A stretch of 64,000 bases of DNA from Deinococcus sp. AJ005 (GCF_009017495.1 NZ_CP044990.1:3316713-3380712); one strand, 5' to 3'; positions 1-11,334 are shown, numbered from the stretch's first letter. The notes: a model not told the origin generated them from the sequence alone. Program-made: numbers and translations.

Positions 1-1046
<1,046 letters not shown>

Positions 1047-1103
1047 GATTCCTCCTTCGGAAGGGTCTAAGGGTCTGAAAGTCTGAGGGCGAAAAATGTG
1101 CGC

Positions 1104-2309
1104 TCAGCGGGGCGTGAGCGACAGGACTTCCGCCGTCTCGCGGGCGATCATCCATTCCTCGTTGGTGTTGACCACCAGGGCCGGGAGGGTTTCGGGGGAG
1201 CTGATTAAGCCACCTTGACCGCGCACGGCTGCCGTGTTGGCGGCCTCGTCTAACCCGAACCCGAGGAGCGGCAGGCGGGCCAGCGTTGCCGCGCGCACCG
1301 TGGCACTGTTCTCGCCGATGCCTCCGGTGAAGACCAGACCGTCCACGCGGCCCAGGGCGACGGCCATCGCTGCAATGCCCTGCGCCAGCCGGTAGACGAA
1401 GATTTCCACGGCCAGCCTCGCGCCGTCATGTCCACGCGCCGCCGCTTCCTCCAGCTCGCGCATGTCGTTGGTCAGGCCGGACAGGGCCAGCAGGCCACTT
1501 TCACGGTTCAGGGCCGCCGTGATCTGGGTCAGGGTCAGGCCGGACACGCGGGCCAGATAGTCGTGCAGGCCGGGGTCCACGTTGCCGCTGCGGGTTCCCA
1601 TCACCAGACCTTCCAGCGGGGTCAGGCCCATGCTGCTGTCCACACTGCGCCCGCCGAGAACCGCGCAGACGCTACAGCCGTTGCCCAGGTGGGCGGTGAT
1701 CAGATTGAGGTCCGAGAGTGGACGGTCCAGCGTCCGCGCCGCCTCCCCAGCCACAAACGCGTGGCTGATGCCGTGAAAGCCGTAGCGCCGGACGCCATGT
1801 TGCCGGTACCACTCCTCTGGCACGGCGTAGCGGTAGGCGACTTCGGGCAGGGTCTGGTGAAAGGCGGTGTCAAACACGGCCACCTGCGGCAGCCCCGGAA
1901 AGGCGTTCATGGCGGCCTCAATACCCGCGATATTCGCCGGGTTATGCAGCGGCGCAAGCGGCACGCAGTCGCGGATGGCCTCCAGCACCTCAGGGGTGAT
2001 GGGGGCGGGGGCGCTGAAGCGGCTGCCACCATGCACGACACGGTGGCCCACCGCCCGCACGTCCTGGCGCAAGCCCAGCACGTCCAGTTCGTTCAGCACC
2101 AGCCGCATGGCCTCAGCGTAACTGCCGCCGTTCAGGGAATGGGTCTGCCGCTTGCTGCTGCCATCCTGCTGGGTAGAGTCCAGCCGCATGGATGCCGCCT
2201 CCGCGCCCAGCCGCTCGGCCAGCCCGCTTAAACGCGTTTCACCGGAGGCCGGGTCAATGACGGCGAATTTGAGGCTGCTGCTGCCGCTGTTGAGAACCAG
2301 GGTCCACAT
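1104..2309 (-). CDS. ackA: Acetate kinase
   Basis: AckA converts acetyl phosphate and ADP to acetate and ATP, or the reverse. The 401-residue length is normal. Family signatures are all present: NSGSSSLKF at residues 7-15 near the N-terminus, HRVVHGG, the FDTAFHQ segment, GFHGISH, HLGNG, GTRSGNVDPG, FTGGIGENS and the C-terminal NTNEEWMIARE. It is transcribed leftward ahead of pta, so acetyl phosphate made by one enzyme is used by the other. Confidence 0.97.
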   Translation of the reverse strand: MWTLVLNSGSSSLKFAVIDPASGETRLSGLAERLGAEAASMRLDSTQQDGSSKRQTHSLNGGSYAEAMRLVLNELDVLGLRQDVRAVGHRVVHGGSRFSAPAPITPEVLEAIRDCVPLAPLHNPANIAGIEAAMNAFPGLPQVAVFDTAFHQTLPEVAYRYAVPEEWYRQHGVRRYGFHGISHAFVAGEAARTLDRPLSDLNLITAHLGNGCSVCAVLGGRSVDSSMGLTPLEGLVMGTRSGNVDPGLHDYLARVSGLTLTQITAALNRESGLLALSGLTNDMRELEEAAARGHDGARLAVEIFVYRLAQGIAAMAVALGRVDGLVFTGGIGENSATVRAATLARLPLLGFGLDEAANTAAVRGQGGLISSPETLPALVVNTNEEWMIARETAEVLSLTPR

Positions 2310-2428
2310 ATGGCGGCATTCTTTCAGACGCGGGGCGGGACACGCGGGAGCCGTCAGGTTTTCTTCAGGTGGGCTGGGATTTCAGAGGCTGGCGATGGGG
2401 CCAATAGACGTGTTCCAGTGGCGTTTTT

Positions 2429-3481
2429 CTACCCACCCTTCAGACAACTCTGCCGCTCTGCGCTCGGGCGTTTGGCACATTCGGCAGCCGCCCCGATAAA
2501 CTTCGGAATATCGCCCCCGTTGCGTTCCAGCAGGGCCAGGAAGTCCGGCACCAGCGTCGCGTAGGCGGCCACCGCACCCAGCGAGGCGTTGTTGGCGCCA
2601 CGCCTGAACCAGCCGTCGTAACCCGCGTAACCGTCCCAACTGGCCTTGAGGGCGACGTAACGGTCATTCAGGGTCTGGATGATCTGCGCCTTGCGGGTCT
2701 GGATTTCGGCGGCGGGCAGCTTCTGGGAGTACAGGGCTTCCAGCTCGCCGCGTGTTTGCAGCAGCAGTTTCTCGAAACCTGCGGCCCTGGCCTGTGCAAG
2801 CCGATCTGCCTCAGCCAGTTCGGGGGTGCCGTATTCCTTCAGCCAGCGCCGCATCCCCGCCTCTTCAACTGAGGTGGCGAAGGATTCGTTGAACACAGTG
2901 TCGTCCTTGACGTACAGCGCCGGGTGCGCCAGTTCATGAATGACGGTGCGGATCAGGTTGGCGTCGCCGGAATTCAGCATGGTGGACAGCACCGGGTCTT
3001 TCAGGTAGCCCAGCGTGCTGTAGGCGCTGACGCCGCCCACGCTCACGTCGTCCCCTGCCGCGCGGCGCTTGTCGGCGTAGGCCCGCGCGGCAGCCTCGTG
3101 GAAGTAGCCCCGGTAGGTCACGCAGCCCGCGATGGGAAAGCAGGAGGTGAGCAGGTGAATGCTGTCGGGCGGCGCGGAAAACACGTTCCAGACCACGGCA
3201 GGCCGTCCCACGTCCACATACTTGAGGAACGAGCCGTGATCGGGCAGGCCCAGTTCGCCTATCGCAAAGGCCCGCACCCGGCCCACCAGTTCCAGCTTGC
3301 GGCGCACCTCCGCGTCGGTGGCAGAATCGGCCAGCACATCGGCAATGGGCCGCGCCCGCTGAAGCAGGTCCAGTTGCCCGCCCGCCGCCTGCGCCAGATA
3401 GCGCACGTCCGAGCAGGCCGAGAGCGCGGCCACCAGCGCCACGACTCCAACAGTGATCAGCGCAACTCTAGCGGGCCGCAT
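2429..3481 (-). CDS. Putative zinc aminopeptidase lipoprotein (PF10023-like)
   Basis: A 350-residue protein with a lipoprotein signal (hydrophobic stretch ending in LSAC, Cys about residue 23), so it is probably tethered outside the membrane. A metalloprotease signature HELAHPALY followed by NESFATSVE supplies the two His and the Glu ligands expected for the predicted aminopeptidase family PF10023. I chose ATG 3481 (MRPARVALI) because it begins directly at the signal peptide and overlaps the upstream gene by only 14 nt; an in-frame start at 3544 would put a charged stretch ahead of the signal. Substrate unknown. Confidence 0.75.
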   Translation of the reverse strand: MRPARVALITVGVVALVAALSACSDVRYLAQAAGGQLDLLQRARPIADVLADSATDAEVRRKLELVGRVRAFAIGELGLPDHGSFLKYVDVGRPAVVWNVFSAPPDSIHLLTSCFPIAGCVTYRGYFHEAAARAYADKRRAAGDDVSVGGVSAYSTLGYLKDPVLSTMLNSGDANLIRTVIHELAHPALYVKDDTVFNESFATSVEEAGMRRWLKEYGTPELAEADRLAQARAAGFEKLLLQTRGELEALYSQKLPAAEIQTRKAQIIQTLNDRYVALKASWDGYAGYDGWFRRGANNASLGAVAAYATLVPDFLALLERNGGDIPKFIGAAAECAKRPSAERQSCLKGG

Positions 3482-4415
3482 GACCCACTTCCCGGACCTC
3501 GGCCACCAGCGCGGCAATCGCTTCCGGCCAGGCTGGATATTCAAATTTGAAGCCCGCGTTCAGCAGACGCTCCGGTACGGCATAGCGACTTTTGAGCAGC
3601 AGTTCGGCCTCGGAGTTCATCACTTTCGCGCCCAGCCCGATCAGCCCAGCGGTAGACGGAATGCCCAGCGGCATGCCCCAGGCGTTGCGGTAAGCACGCA
3701 GGAAATCCCGGTTGGGCAGCGGGTTCGGCGCGCTGACATTGATGGGACCTGCCAGCTCATGCGCGATCAGAAACTCCACCGCCCGGCAGAAATCGCGCTC
3801 GTGAATCCACGACACGTACTGCATACCGCCCGCCATCGGGCCGCCCAGACCCAGGCGCATCAGCGGATCGGTGGTGGCCATCACACCGTCCGCGCCGAGG
3901 CCATAGACCATCGCGGTTCGCAGGGCCACGCGGCGGGTGTGGGGCAACTCCTCTTCCATCAGGGCAGCCTCCCAGCGCTGGCCCACGTCCACGCTGAAGC
4001 CGTCTCCGATCTCACCCGCGGCCTCGGTCTGCGGGGTCTGAGCGCTGCGGTAAATGGTTCCGGTGCTGCTGTTCAGCCACACGGACGGGGGCTGTGCAGC
4101 TTCCTGGATCGCCGTGCCCAGCGCCCACGTGGTGTCCAGGCGTGAGGTATAGATGTCCAGCATGTTCTGCGCGGTGTAACGGCAATTCACGGTGCGTCCG
4201 GCCAGATTCAGCACGGCGGCGGCCCCATCAATCTCGCGGCTCCACTCGCCCTGCCGCAGACCGTCCCAGCGCACCCAGCGCCCCGGCATCGTTACGGCGG
4301 AAGGTGAGCGCGAAACCGTCACCACGTCCCAGCCCAGGGCCGCAAAATGCCGCGCCACCGCACGCCCCAGAAAGCCGGAACCGCCTGCGAGGACCAGCCG
4401 AGGTTGAGACGTCAT
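3468..4415 (-). CDS. TIGR01777-family NAD(P)-binding epimerase-like protein
   Basis: A 315-residue extended short-chain dehydrogenase/epimerase fold protein of the SulA/YfcH type. The N-terminal Rossmann motif GGSGFLG is followed by VLNLAGRTVN, SSTGTIYR, WEAALM and SWIHERDFCRAVEFLI, all typical of TIGR01777 proteins, whose substrate is unknown. The start at 4415 (MTSQPRLVLAGG) is favoured over 4457 because a TACTAT box sits exactly 6 nt upstream, as in other leaderless genes here, and the Rossmann strand begins at once. It is followed by the overlapping peptidase lipoprotein gene. Confidence 0.85.
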   Translation of the reverse strand: MTSQPRLVLAGGSGFLGRAVARHFAALGWDVVTVSRSPSAVTMPGRWVRWDGLRQGEWSREIDGAAAVLNLAGRTVNCRYTAQNMLDIYTSRLDTTWALGTAIQEAAQPPSVWLNSSTGTIYRSAQTPQTEAAGEIGDGFSVDVGQRWEAALMEEELPHTRRVALRTAMVYGLGADGVMATTDPLMRLGLGGPMAGGMQYVSWIHERDFCRAVEFLIAHELAGPINVSAPNPLPNRDFLRAYRNAWGMPLGIPSTAGLIGLGAKVMNSEAELLLKSRYAVPERLLNAGFKFEYPAWPEAIAALVAEVREVGHAAR

Positions 4416-4421
4416 GCGGGC

Positions 4422-4427
4422 ATAGTA
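4422..4427 (-). promoter_or_regulatory. -10 box of a leaderless promoter for the TIGR01777 gene
   Basis: TACTAT on the minus strand, 6 nt before the ATG at 4415, with no Shine-Dalgarno between. No convincing -35 was seen. Confidence 0.5.
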
Positions 4428-4454
4428 GCGGGCGGGGCGTGGATAAAAAGGGGA

Positions 4455-4500
4455 CAAAAAAAGCCCCCTCCACGCGGGAGAGGGCGGGCGTGGGGGGCCT
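4455..4500 (-). terminator. Rho-independent terminator of the aquaporin gene
   Basis: On the minus strand GCCCCCCACGC pairs with GCGTGGAGGGGGC around a short loop, followed by seven T residues. It lies just downstream of the aquaporin stop at 4506. Confidence 0.85.
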
Positions 4501-4505
4501 GCGGT

Positions 4506-5186
4506 TCAGTTCATCTCGCCCACGGGCACGGGCTTGGGCCGCAGATCCTCGGTGAAGTTGGCCAGCCACGCACCCAGCGCGCCGCCCAGGATCGGCCCCA
4601 CGAAGTAAATCCACATGTTGGCCCAGGTACCGCCCGCCACCGCTGCGCCCAGGGCACGGGCCGGGTTCATGGTTGCGCCGCTGATGGGGCCGACGGACAG
4701 AATGCCCACCACGATGGTCAGACCCACGATCAGGCCGCCCAGCACGCTTTTCTGGTGAATGGCCACCTTGACCACCACCAGCACCAGAAAGGCAGTGGTG
4801 ATCGCCTCGGCCAGCAGACCGCCGCCCACGCTGACGCCACTGCCCAGAGTTGCTGCGCCGTAACCGACTCCGACTTTTTGCATGGCGTCCTGCCCGGCCA
4901 CCGCCACGGCGGCAAAGGCCCCCAGGATGCCCCCCACAAACTGCGCGGGAATGAAGGCCAGCGTGTCGCTCCATTTCTGGTGTCCGGTCAGGCTCAGGCC
5001 GATGCTGATGGCAGGGTTGAACTGCCCGCCGCTGACGGTGCCCAGCGCCATGGCCATCACGGCAATTGCCAGCCCGTGCGCGAAGGCCACACCCAGCAAC
5101 GTCGCGTCGTTGGCGATGGAGAGCATGCCCGCAAACAGCAGGGCAAAGGTGCCGATGGCCTCGGCAATGAGCTTCTTGGTCAGCAT
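4506..5186 (-). CDS. MIP family channel (aquaporin / glycerol facilitator)
   Basis: A 226-residue integral membrane channel for water or small neutral solutes. Six hydrophobic segments and the two half-helix NPA motifs are visible: QFNPAISIGL in the first half and TMNPARALGA in the second. The Arg right after the second NPA is the selectivity-filter Arg. The short length without a glycerol-type insertion favours an aquaporin (AqpZ/AqpM-like) over GlpF, but this is inference; no glp genes are nearby. It stands alone with its own promoter and terminator. Confidence 0.9.
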   Translation of the reverse strand: MLTKKLIAEAIGTFALLFAGMLSIANDATLLGVAFAHGLAIAVMAMALGTVSGGQFNPAISIGLSLTGHQKWSDTLAFIPAQFVGGILGAFAAVAVAGQDAMQKVGVGYGAATLGSGVSVGGGLLAEAITTAFLVLVVVKVAIHQKSVLGGLIVGLTIVVGILSVGPISGATMNPARALGAAVAGGTWANMWIYFVGPILGGALGAWLANFTEDLRPKPVPVGEMN

Positions 5187-5193
5187 GAGAGGA

Positions 5194-5222
5194 ATTGTAG
5201 AATAATGTCAAGTTTTTCACAA
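5194..5222 (-). promoter_or_regulatory. Promoter of the aquaporin gene, likely leaderless
   Basis: Minus strand: -35-like TTGTGA (5217-5222), 17-nt spacer, -10 TACAAT (5194-5199), then 7 nt to the ATG at 5186. No Shine-Dalgarno precedes the start, consistent with a leaderless message. Confidence 0.65.
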
Positions 5223-5272
5223 TCTAATGCTTAGACGACTCAATAATTTGTCCCATGCGGCTGGACGGACGG

Positions 5273-6241
<969 letters not shown>

Positions 6242-6320
6242 GCCCGCCAGCATAAGCCCGGTCCGCAGCACGCACGAGGGCAAGTCTCCCATTCGCCGCC
6301 AATTCGAGCCTCGCAACAGC

Positions 6321-6352
6321 AAAAACCCCCTCACCGTAGAGAGGGGGTTCCT
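6321..6352 (-). terminator. Rho-independent terminator after the PRC-barrel gene
   Basis: Minus-strand stem AACCCCCTC / GAGGGGGTT with a short loop and a T tract, directly after the stop at 6368. Confidence 0.85.
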
Positions 6353-6367
6353 GAGCGCGAGGAGCGT

Positions 6368-8434
6368 TTAGCCCTGCGTCTTGAGATCGGTGTCGGGCGT
6401 GTTCTGCTTGCCCAGGTCCGGCTGGCTGTCCAGCGCACCCTTGCCGTGTTCGGCGGGGCGGCTGTTCATCGGGTTGATGTCCGGCGTTTCCATGCTCACG
6501 CTGTCCAGCAGGATGTCCAGCACGTCGCCCCCGGTGGCCAGTTCCACGGCCTTGTGGGTCACGATTTCGCCCAGGTTCAGGATAATGCTGTCATCGGGGG
6601 CCAGGATCACGCGGTTGACTGGGCGGCCCAGGGCGTCCTTGATGCGCTGCTCGTGGGCGGCCTGCTGGCGCTCGTCCAGCGCCGTTTCGGCATCTTCCCG
6701 GCGCTCGCCCAGCCAGCCCCTGGCACGCTCGAACAGGTTGCTGGCCCCGCTGGACACGTTCTCCAGGCCACCGGCCAGGGCGGCGCGGGTGTCGGTGCCA
6801 CTTGCCTGTGCCGGGCGGCCCACCGTGGCAGCCAGCAGTTGGTCCTGAACGCCCAGATGCTGGGCACGCTCCAGGATCGCCGCCGTGACGATCTGGCCCT
6901 GTGCGGCCACCAGACTGCCGCTGGGGCTGCGAACCTCCGTTTTGGCACGGCGGCCAATGGCAGCCTCGGGGCTGCTGGGGTCCACGGCGACGGCAGTGTC
7001 GCCGCTGCCGCGCAGGCCACCCGCAATCGCTCCGCCCGTGGCGGCGGCGGTCAGTGCGCCCAGTTTGCCCACCTGCTCGGCACGTTCGGCCTGATACTCG
7101 GTGATCACGCCGCCCTTGTAGACGATGGTCTCGCCCGCGTCGGTGGACACGTCCTGGCTGGCGGTCTTGCCCACCACATAGGTCTTCTGCCGTTCGGCGG
7201 TGGCATCGCGCATGTCGTCGAAGCCGCCCTGCACACGGTCACGGGCATTGCCGTAGCTGGCGACGATCACGCCGCCCGTCGCGGTGGTGGCCAGCATGGT
7301 CAGCTTGCCGTCCTGCTCGGCGCGGTCTGCCTGCTCCGCGGTGATGATCTGCCCCTTGGTGACGATGGTGGAGCCGTCCTCAGCCAGCAGGTCGCCCCCC
7401 GCCGCCTTGCCGATCACGTATTCCTTCTGGCGTTCCCTGGAAGCGTCGGCGATATTGCCGTAAGCGTCCGAGATCGACCCACCCGTCGCGGTGGTCGCCA
7501 GTGCGCCCAGCTTGCCATGCTGCTCGGCCAGATCTGCCTGCGCGGTAGTAATAGTGTCGCCTTTGGCCACGATCACGGTGCCGTCTTCCAGGGTCACGTC
7601 GCCGCCCGCCGTCTTGCCCACCGCGTATTCCTTCTGGCGTTCCCTGGTGGCGTCGGCGATGTTGCCGTAAGCGTCCGAGATCACGCCGCCCGTCGCGGTG
7701 GTGGCCAGCGCCCCAAGTTTGCCGTGCTGCTCGGCCAGATCGGCCTGCTCGGCGGTAATCGTATCGCCCTTGGCCACGATCACGGTGCCGTCTTCCAGGG
7801 TGATGTCGCCGCCCGCGTGCTTGCCCACCGCGTACTCTTTCTGGCGTTCCTTGGTGGCGTCGGCCACGTTCTCGTAAGCGCCCTTGATTGAGTCGCTCGC
7901 GCTGCTGAAGGCACCCTTGATTCCGCCCGGCTCCTGCTCCTGCATGGCGGCGGCCACCGACACAGGAACGATGGCGGCGTGTTCACCAATCTGCACGTTT
8001 TCCGGCGCGGGCACGAAGGTCCGCCCGTTGCTCAGATCCGAGAACAGCCCGCCGGTGGCCTCATAGCCCTCCACTTTGCCGGTCTTCTCGTCAAAATACA
8101 CGTCGGCGATCTTGCCCAGATCCTGCCCGTCGGTGGTCAGCAGGGTCATCCCGATCAGGCTGATCTTGCTGTCCAGCACGTCGGCCAAGCGGTCATCGTC
8201 GCGGGTGGTGGTGACGTGGTCCGCCGAGTCGATCATGATGGCGTCCTCGCCAATCGAACGGATCATCTCGAAGGGCACCACTTTGGCGGCGCGGAACCAG
8301 CCGCCCTCATCGACCAGCAGGCCCAGAACCTCGTTGGCCTGATGGTCGAAGATCAGGTCATGCACGTTATCGATGCGCTGGCCCGAATCGATGGCGACGA
8401 TATGCCGTCCCAGAATGTCTTTGCCTTTAATCAT
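6368..8434 (-). CDS. PRC-barrel protein with tandem 69-residue repeats
   Basis: A 688-residue, apparently cytoplasmic protein with no signal peptide or membrane segment. Residues 1-155 hold two PRC-barrel-like units ([13 protein letters not shown] and [22 protein letters not shown]). Residues 192-470 are four tandem repeats. The first three are exactly 69 residues each, beginning D-A-[ST]-x-E-R-Q-K-E-Y and containing VGKx[18 protein letters not shown] and a [13 protein letters not shown] tail; the fourth is more diverged after an 11-residue insert. Two degenerate copies follow near 491-537 and 602-635. The E-DGTVIV-KGD-IT pattern recalls the sandwich-barrel hybrid motifs of RNA polymerase beta-prime, but that link is inference. 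GGAG lies 8 nt before the start. Related PRC-barrel proteins are often stress-associated; function here is unknown. Confidence 0.75.
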   Translation of the reverse strand: MIKGKDILGRHIVAIDSGQRIDNVHDLIFDHQANEVLGLLVDEGGWFRAAKVVPFEMIRSIGEDAIMIDSADHVTTTRDDDRLADVLDSKISLIGMTLLTTDGQDLGKIADVYFDEKTGKVEGYEATGGLFSDLSNGRTFVPAPENVQIGEHAAIVPVSVAAAMQEQEPGGIKGAFSSASDSIKGAYENVADATKERQKEYAVGKHAGGDITLEDGTVIVAKGDTITAEQADLAEQHGKLGALATTATGGVISDAYGNIADATRERQKEYAVGKTAGGDVTLEDGTVIVAKGDTITTAQADLAEQHGKLGALATTATGGSISDAYGNIADASRERQKEYVIGKAAGGDLLAEDGSTIVTKGQIITAEQADRAEQDGKLTMLATTATGGVIVASYGNARDRVQGGFDDMRDATAERQKTYVVGKTASQDVSTDAGETIVYKGGVITEYQAERAEQVGKLGALTAAATGGAIAGGLRGSGDTAVAVDPSSPEAAIGRRAKTEVRSPSGSLVAAQGQIVTAAILERAQHLGVQDQLLAATVGRPAQASGTDTRAALAGGLENVSSGASNLFERARGWLGERREDAETALDERQQAAHEQRIKDALGRPVNRVILAPDDSIILNLGEIVTHKAVELATGGDVLDILLDSVSMETPDINPMNSRPAEHGKGALDSQPDLGKQNTPDTDLKTQG
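7025..7861 (-). repeat. Four in-gene tandem repeats (207-bp units, fourth diverged)
   Basis: DNA encoding residues 192-470 of the PRC-barrel protein. Units one to three are 207 bp each and very similar at DNA level (near 7861-7655, 7654-7448 and 7447-7241). The fourth is offset by 33 bp and less alike. DNA similarity between units one and two points to recent duplication or gene conversion. Confidence 0.85.
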
Positions 8435-8502
8435 GGGTCACGCTCCAGTGTGGAAACAGAAAATTTGAGTGGTAAAAGTGCAGAAGAAGAAGTCAGGTGA
8501 CT

Positions 8503-8640
8503 TTAAATAAAGCCCAGATTGAGGACGCCCTGCGGCTTCAGGTACAGAAAGTACGCCAGCAGGAAAACGACGAGAATGATCAGCAGGATCAGCAGCCAGG
8601 GGCCTGCGCCGCCACCGCCATTGCCTTTGAGTCGGGTCAT
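8503..8640 (-). CDS. Small single-pass membrane protein
   Basis: A 45-residue ORF starting MTRLKGNGGGGAGPW, followed by one long hydrophobic helix rich in Leu, Ile and Val and a short C-terminal tail. GGAGG lies 6 nt before the ATG at 8640, strong evidence that it is translated. It is upstream of the PRC-barrel gene on the same strand (about 70 nt apart), so they may be cotranscribed. Function unknown. Confidence 0.65.
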   Translation of the reverse strand: MTRLKGNGGGGAGPWLLILLIILVVFLLAYFLYLKPQGVLNLGFI

Positions 8641-8899
8641 GTTGCCTCCGTACCAAAGTGTAGAGATGAACGGCGGGTCAGTGATGGCTGAAGTCCTCAG
8701 CAGCACTTGTCCTAGCCTTGCGGTGGTCTTTATAAAATTTAACAGAGGACGGAGAGGGAAGGAGGAGTGGCTGTCCTGTTTCCCGTCAGCAGGCGGAGTG
8801 TTGCAATAGAAAGGAAGGTTGTCATAGAAATCGGCACGAGAAGGTGCAAAGTCGCCCCGCTGACTGGACCGCCCCGAACGCGCCGCGTGGCCCCCCGTG

Positions 8900-8905
8900 T
8901 AGCCT
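8900..8905 (+). promoter_or_regulatory. -10 box of a leaderless promoter for the P-loop gene
   Basis: TAGCCT, 7 nt before the GTG start at 8913; supports that start and a leaderless message. Confidence 0.45.
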
Positions 8906-8912
8906 GAGCGGC

Positions 8913-9713
8913 GTGAACGCTCCCCCGAGCCTGCCTTTCCTCCGTGCCGACGTTGCGGCTGATGCTGCGTCTGAAACCCCGTCTGCCCGGACGGGTGAAC
9001 GCCTGCTGGGCGAGTTGCCCCTGACCGTGCTGGTGGGCGTGACCGGCGTGGGCAAAAGCACGGCGCTGGACGCGTTGCAGGTGCTGGGCGGCCAGAAGGT
9101 GCTGCCGGACCGCCGCGAGGTCACGGACGCCGTGATGATCTGGCCGGGGGTGGGCCGCGACGTGACAGACCGTGAAGAACGTTTTGCCCTGACCGCGCAG
9201 TACCGCGCCGCCCACCCCGGCGGCATGGCGCAGGCGCTGGGATCGCTGCTGGCCGATACCCGCCACTGGGGTCTGTCCCCGTTGTTCGACGGCCTGCGCG
9301 GTCTGGACGAGGTGACTTACGCCGCCCGGAGCTTTCCGGCATGGCGTTTCGTAGCGTTGGGTGCACCCGACGCCGTGCGCGTGCGCCGCCTGCTGGGTCG
9401 GGGGGACGCTTTTGACCGGGTGATAGACACGGCAACAGGCGGCACCCTGCGGGCCGAGTTGGACAGTCTGGCAGGCATTTCCGGGGTCTTCTCCCCTGCC
9501 GAGCTGGACGGTCTGGCCGCACTGGAAGGCCCGGAGTGTGCGGCAGCCGAGGTGCTGGCAAAGGTGCGGATCGTGCTGAGCGAGCGCCGTCAGTACGATC
9601 CCGCCGCCGCCGAAGCGTTTTTGCGCGGGCTGCCGCCGGGGCGGGCGCTGGTTCTGGATACCGTGGCCCTGAATCCAGCCCAGGTGGCGCGGGCTGTCCA
9701 GGACTGGGCATGA
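8913..9713 (+). CDS. P-loop NTPase/kinase-like protein of unknown function
   Basis: A 266-residue protein with a Walker A motif GVTGVGKST near residue 42, in the context [19 protein letters not shown]. This is the fold of small nucleotide or metabolite kinases and AAA-like ATPases. Later segments ([35 protein letters not shown]) resemble lid/strand elements of nucleoside-monophosphate-kinase-like proteins, but I recognise no named family. Start GTG 8913 rather than ATG 8844 because a TAGCCT box lies 7 nt upstream of it. The stop overlaps the next gene start as ATGA, so both are translationally coupled. Confidence 0.65.
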   Translation: MNAPPSLPFLRADVAADAASETPSARTGERLLGELPLTVLVGVTGVGKSTALDALQVLGGQKVLPDRREVTDAVMIWPGVGRDVTDREERFALTAQYRAAHPGGMAQALGSLLADTRHWGLSPLFDGLRGLDEVTYAARSFPAWRFVALGAPDAVRVRRLLGRGDAFDRVIDTATGGTLRAELDSLAGISGVFSPAELDGLAALEGPECAAAEVLAKVRIVLSERRQYDPAAAEAFLRGLPPGRALVLDTVALNPAQVARAVQDWA

Positions 9714-10819
9714 ACGACTTTGAAGCCCCCAAAAGTGGCGTGACCGTGCAGCAGATTGAGGCCATACCCTACCGGCTGCCGCTGACCTCCGCGCTGGCGT
9801 GGGGCGCGCATTCCGCCATCAGCGCCGCCGAGCATGTGCTGGTGCGCGTGACCCTGTCGGACGGCACGGTGGGACAGGCCGAGGCCACGCCGCGCCCCAC
9901 CATCTACGGCGAGACGCCCGGCAGCGTGGCGGCTGTGCTGGCCCACCTCTCCCCGGCGCTGAGCGGGCTGGACATTGCCGACGAGGACGGCCTGAACCGG
10001 GTGAGAAACAGCGTGGCGAACAACCACACGGCGCGCGGCGCGCTGGACATGGCGCTGCACGACGCCCGCGCCCGCGCTGCGGGGAAAACGCTGTTCGACA
10101 CGTTGATGGGACCGAATCCCCGCGTGCGCGTCAGTTTTATCCTGGGCCTGGGCACGCCCGCCGACATGCTGGCCGAGGCCGAGCGGGTGGTGGCGGCGGG
10201 TGTGCGCTGCCTGAAGGTGAAGGTGGGCCGCAACCACGCCCGCGATCTGGCGGTCATTTCTGAGTTGCGCCGCACGTTCGGGTCCGGGGTATCGCTGTAT
10301 GCCGACAGCAACGAGACGCTGACCCCGGAAACAGCCCCCGCCGCCCTGAACGCCATGTGGGAGGCCGGGCTGCTGTACGTGGAAGAACCGCTGCCCGTGC
10401 GCCAATTGCGGGCGCGGGCTGACCTGCACGCCCGCAGCCTGCTGCCCATCGTGGCCGACGACAGTTGCTTTACCCCCGCCGATCTGGAGCGCGAACTGGA
10501 CTTTGATACCTTCGACGTGCTGAACGTCAAGACCGCTCGCAACGGCTTTACCGACGGCGCGTGGATGCTGCGCGAGGCAGCCCGGCGCGGCAAACGCGGC
10601 ATGGTGGGATCACAGGCCAGCACTGGACTGGGGACCCTGCACGCCGCCCTTCTCTCTACCCACGCCGAGGTGACCGAGCCGTGCGAACTGAGTTTCGTGC
10701 TGAAGCTGCAGGATGACCTGCTGAACCTGCCGATCACCTTCGAGGACGGCTGGCTGGACGTGCATGGTCTGCGCGAACATGCGGTGGACCCGCAGAAACT
10801 GGCGCGTTACCGCCTGTAA
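9710..10819 (+). CDS. Enolase-superfamily enzyme (muconate cycloisomerase / dipeptide epimerase-like)
   Basis: A 369-residue mandelate racemase/muconate lactonizing subgroup protein. Visible are the N-terminal capping domain with PTIYGET, the catalytic KVKVG (KxK), three metal ligands in YADSNE, YVEEPL and VADDSC, and the second catalytic lysine in LNVKTAR. The lysines on both faces fit the MLE subgroup, which includes cycloisomerases, o-succinylbenzoate synthase and dipeptide epimerases; the substrate cannot be read from sequence. Start ATG 9710 overlaps the P-loop gene stop by 4 nt. Confidence 0.82.
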   Translation: MNDFEAPKSGVTVQQIEAIPYRLPLTSALAWGAHSAISAAEHVLVRVTLSDGTVGQAEATPRPTIYGETPGSVAAVLAHLSPALSGLDIADEDGLNRVRNSVANNHTARGALDMALHDARARAAGKTLFDTLMGPNPRVRVSFILGLGTPADMLAEAERVVAAGVRCLKVKVGRNHARDLAVISELRRTFGSGVSLYADSNETLTPETAPAALNAMWEAGLLYVEEPLPVRQLRARADLHARSLLPIVADDSCFTPADLERELDFDTFDVLNVKTARNGFTDGAWMLREAARRGKRGMVGSQASTGLGTLHAALLSTHAEVTEPCELSFVLKLQDDLLNLPITFEDGWLDVHGLREHAVDPQKLARYRL

Positions 10820-10902
10820 ATATCCGCCGAACTGCCGGAGGTGACAGGCGGACTCAGCAGACCCCGCACGCCCTGCGCCATTCAGCAGAATTTCTATGCA
10901 GG

Positions 10903-10916
10903 TGACAGACCTGTCA
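10903..10916. promoter_or_regulatory. Palindrome in the promoter of the 88-aa membrane protein gene
   Basis: TGACAG-AC-CTGTCA, a perfect 6-2-6 palindrome, ending 12 nt upstream of a GATAAT -10 box (10929-10934) that sits 5 nt before the ATG at 10940. Its place near the -35 region suggests a regulator site. GGTGACAG also occurs once more about 60 nt upstream. Confidence 0.4.
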
Positions 10917-10939
10917 GAAAACGGCGCGGATAATGAGGC

Positions 10940-11206
10940 ATGGATCAAGGAATGCTCAACGCTCTGGCGCTTCCTCTGCTGTTTAGCATCTGCGGCGGCC
11001 TCTACCTGTACCTGCGTTTTCCCGAACGTCGCCCGCGCGCCCTGCTGGTCATGACCCTGTTTCAACTGGTGGGGGCCTACGGCTACGCCACCGCCCCGGA
11101 AGAGGGGCTGTTCGGCCTGCTGATCCTGCACGCAGCGGTGGTGTTTGTGCTGCTGGTGCGCCACCTGCAAGCGCCCACGCTGCTGCCGGGCAACATTTCC
11201 CAGTAA
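10940..11206 (+). CDS. Small multi-pass membrane protein
   Basis: An 88-residue protein with about three hydrophobic segments (LALPLLFSICGGLYLYL, LLVMTLFQLVGAYGYA, LLILHAAVVFVLLV). No enzymatic motif and no recognised family. The start is supported by GATAAT 5 nt upstream, compatible with a leaderless message. It may be an accessory membrane protein; neighbours give no clue. Confidence 0.6.
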   Translation: MDQGMLNALALPLLFSICGGLYLYLRFPERRPRALLVMTLFQLVGAYGYATAPEEGLFGLLILHAAVVFVLLVRHLQAPTLLPGNISQ

Positions 11207-11302
11207 TGCGAAATTGAGAGAAATCGAAGAAGAATCCGAGTAAGACTCGCAGAGTTGCGCCGCTGAGGAGTAAACCCGTACGGGTGCCATCTCACGCCGA
11301 CA

Positions 11303-11334
11303 GTTCGTTCACGACGAGCGCGAGAACAGGAAAA
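11303..11334 (+). repeat. Dispersed noncoding repeat core, copy A
   Basis: TTCACGACGAG and GCGAGAACAGGAAA separated by one base; shared with 39396-39430 (opposite strand). Boundaries beyond the core are uncertain. Confidence 0.6.

Noticed and set aside
6368..8434. CRISPR array or tandem noncoding repeat
   Set aside because: The 207-bp periodicity lies in frame within a long coding region and encodes conserved amino-acid repeats.
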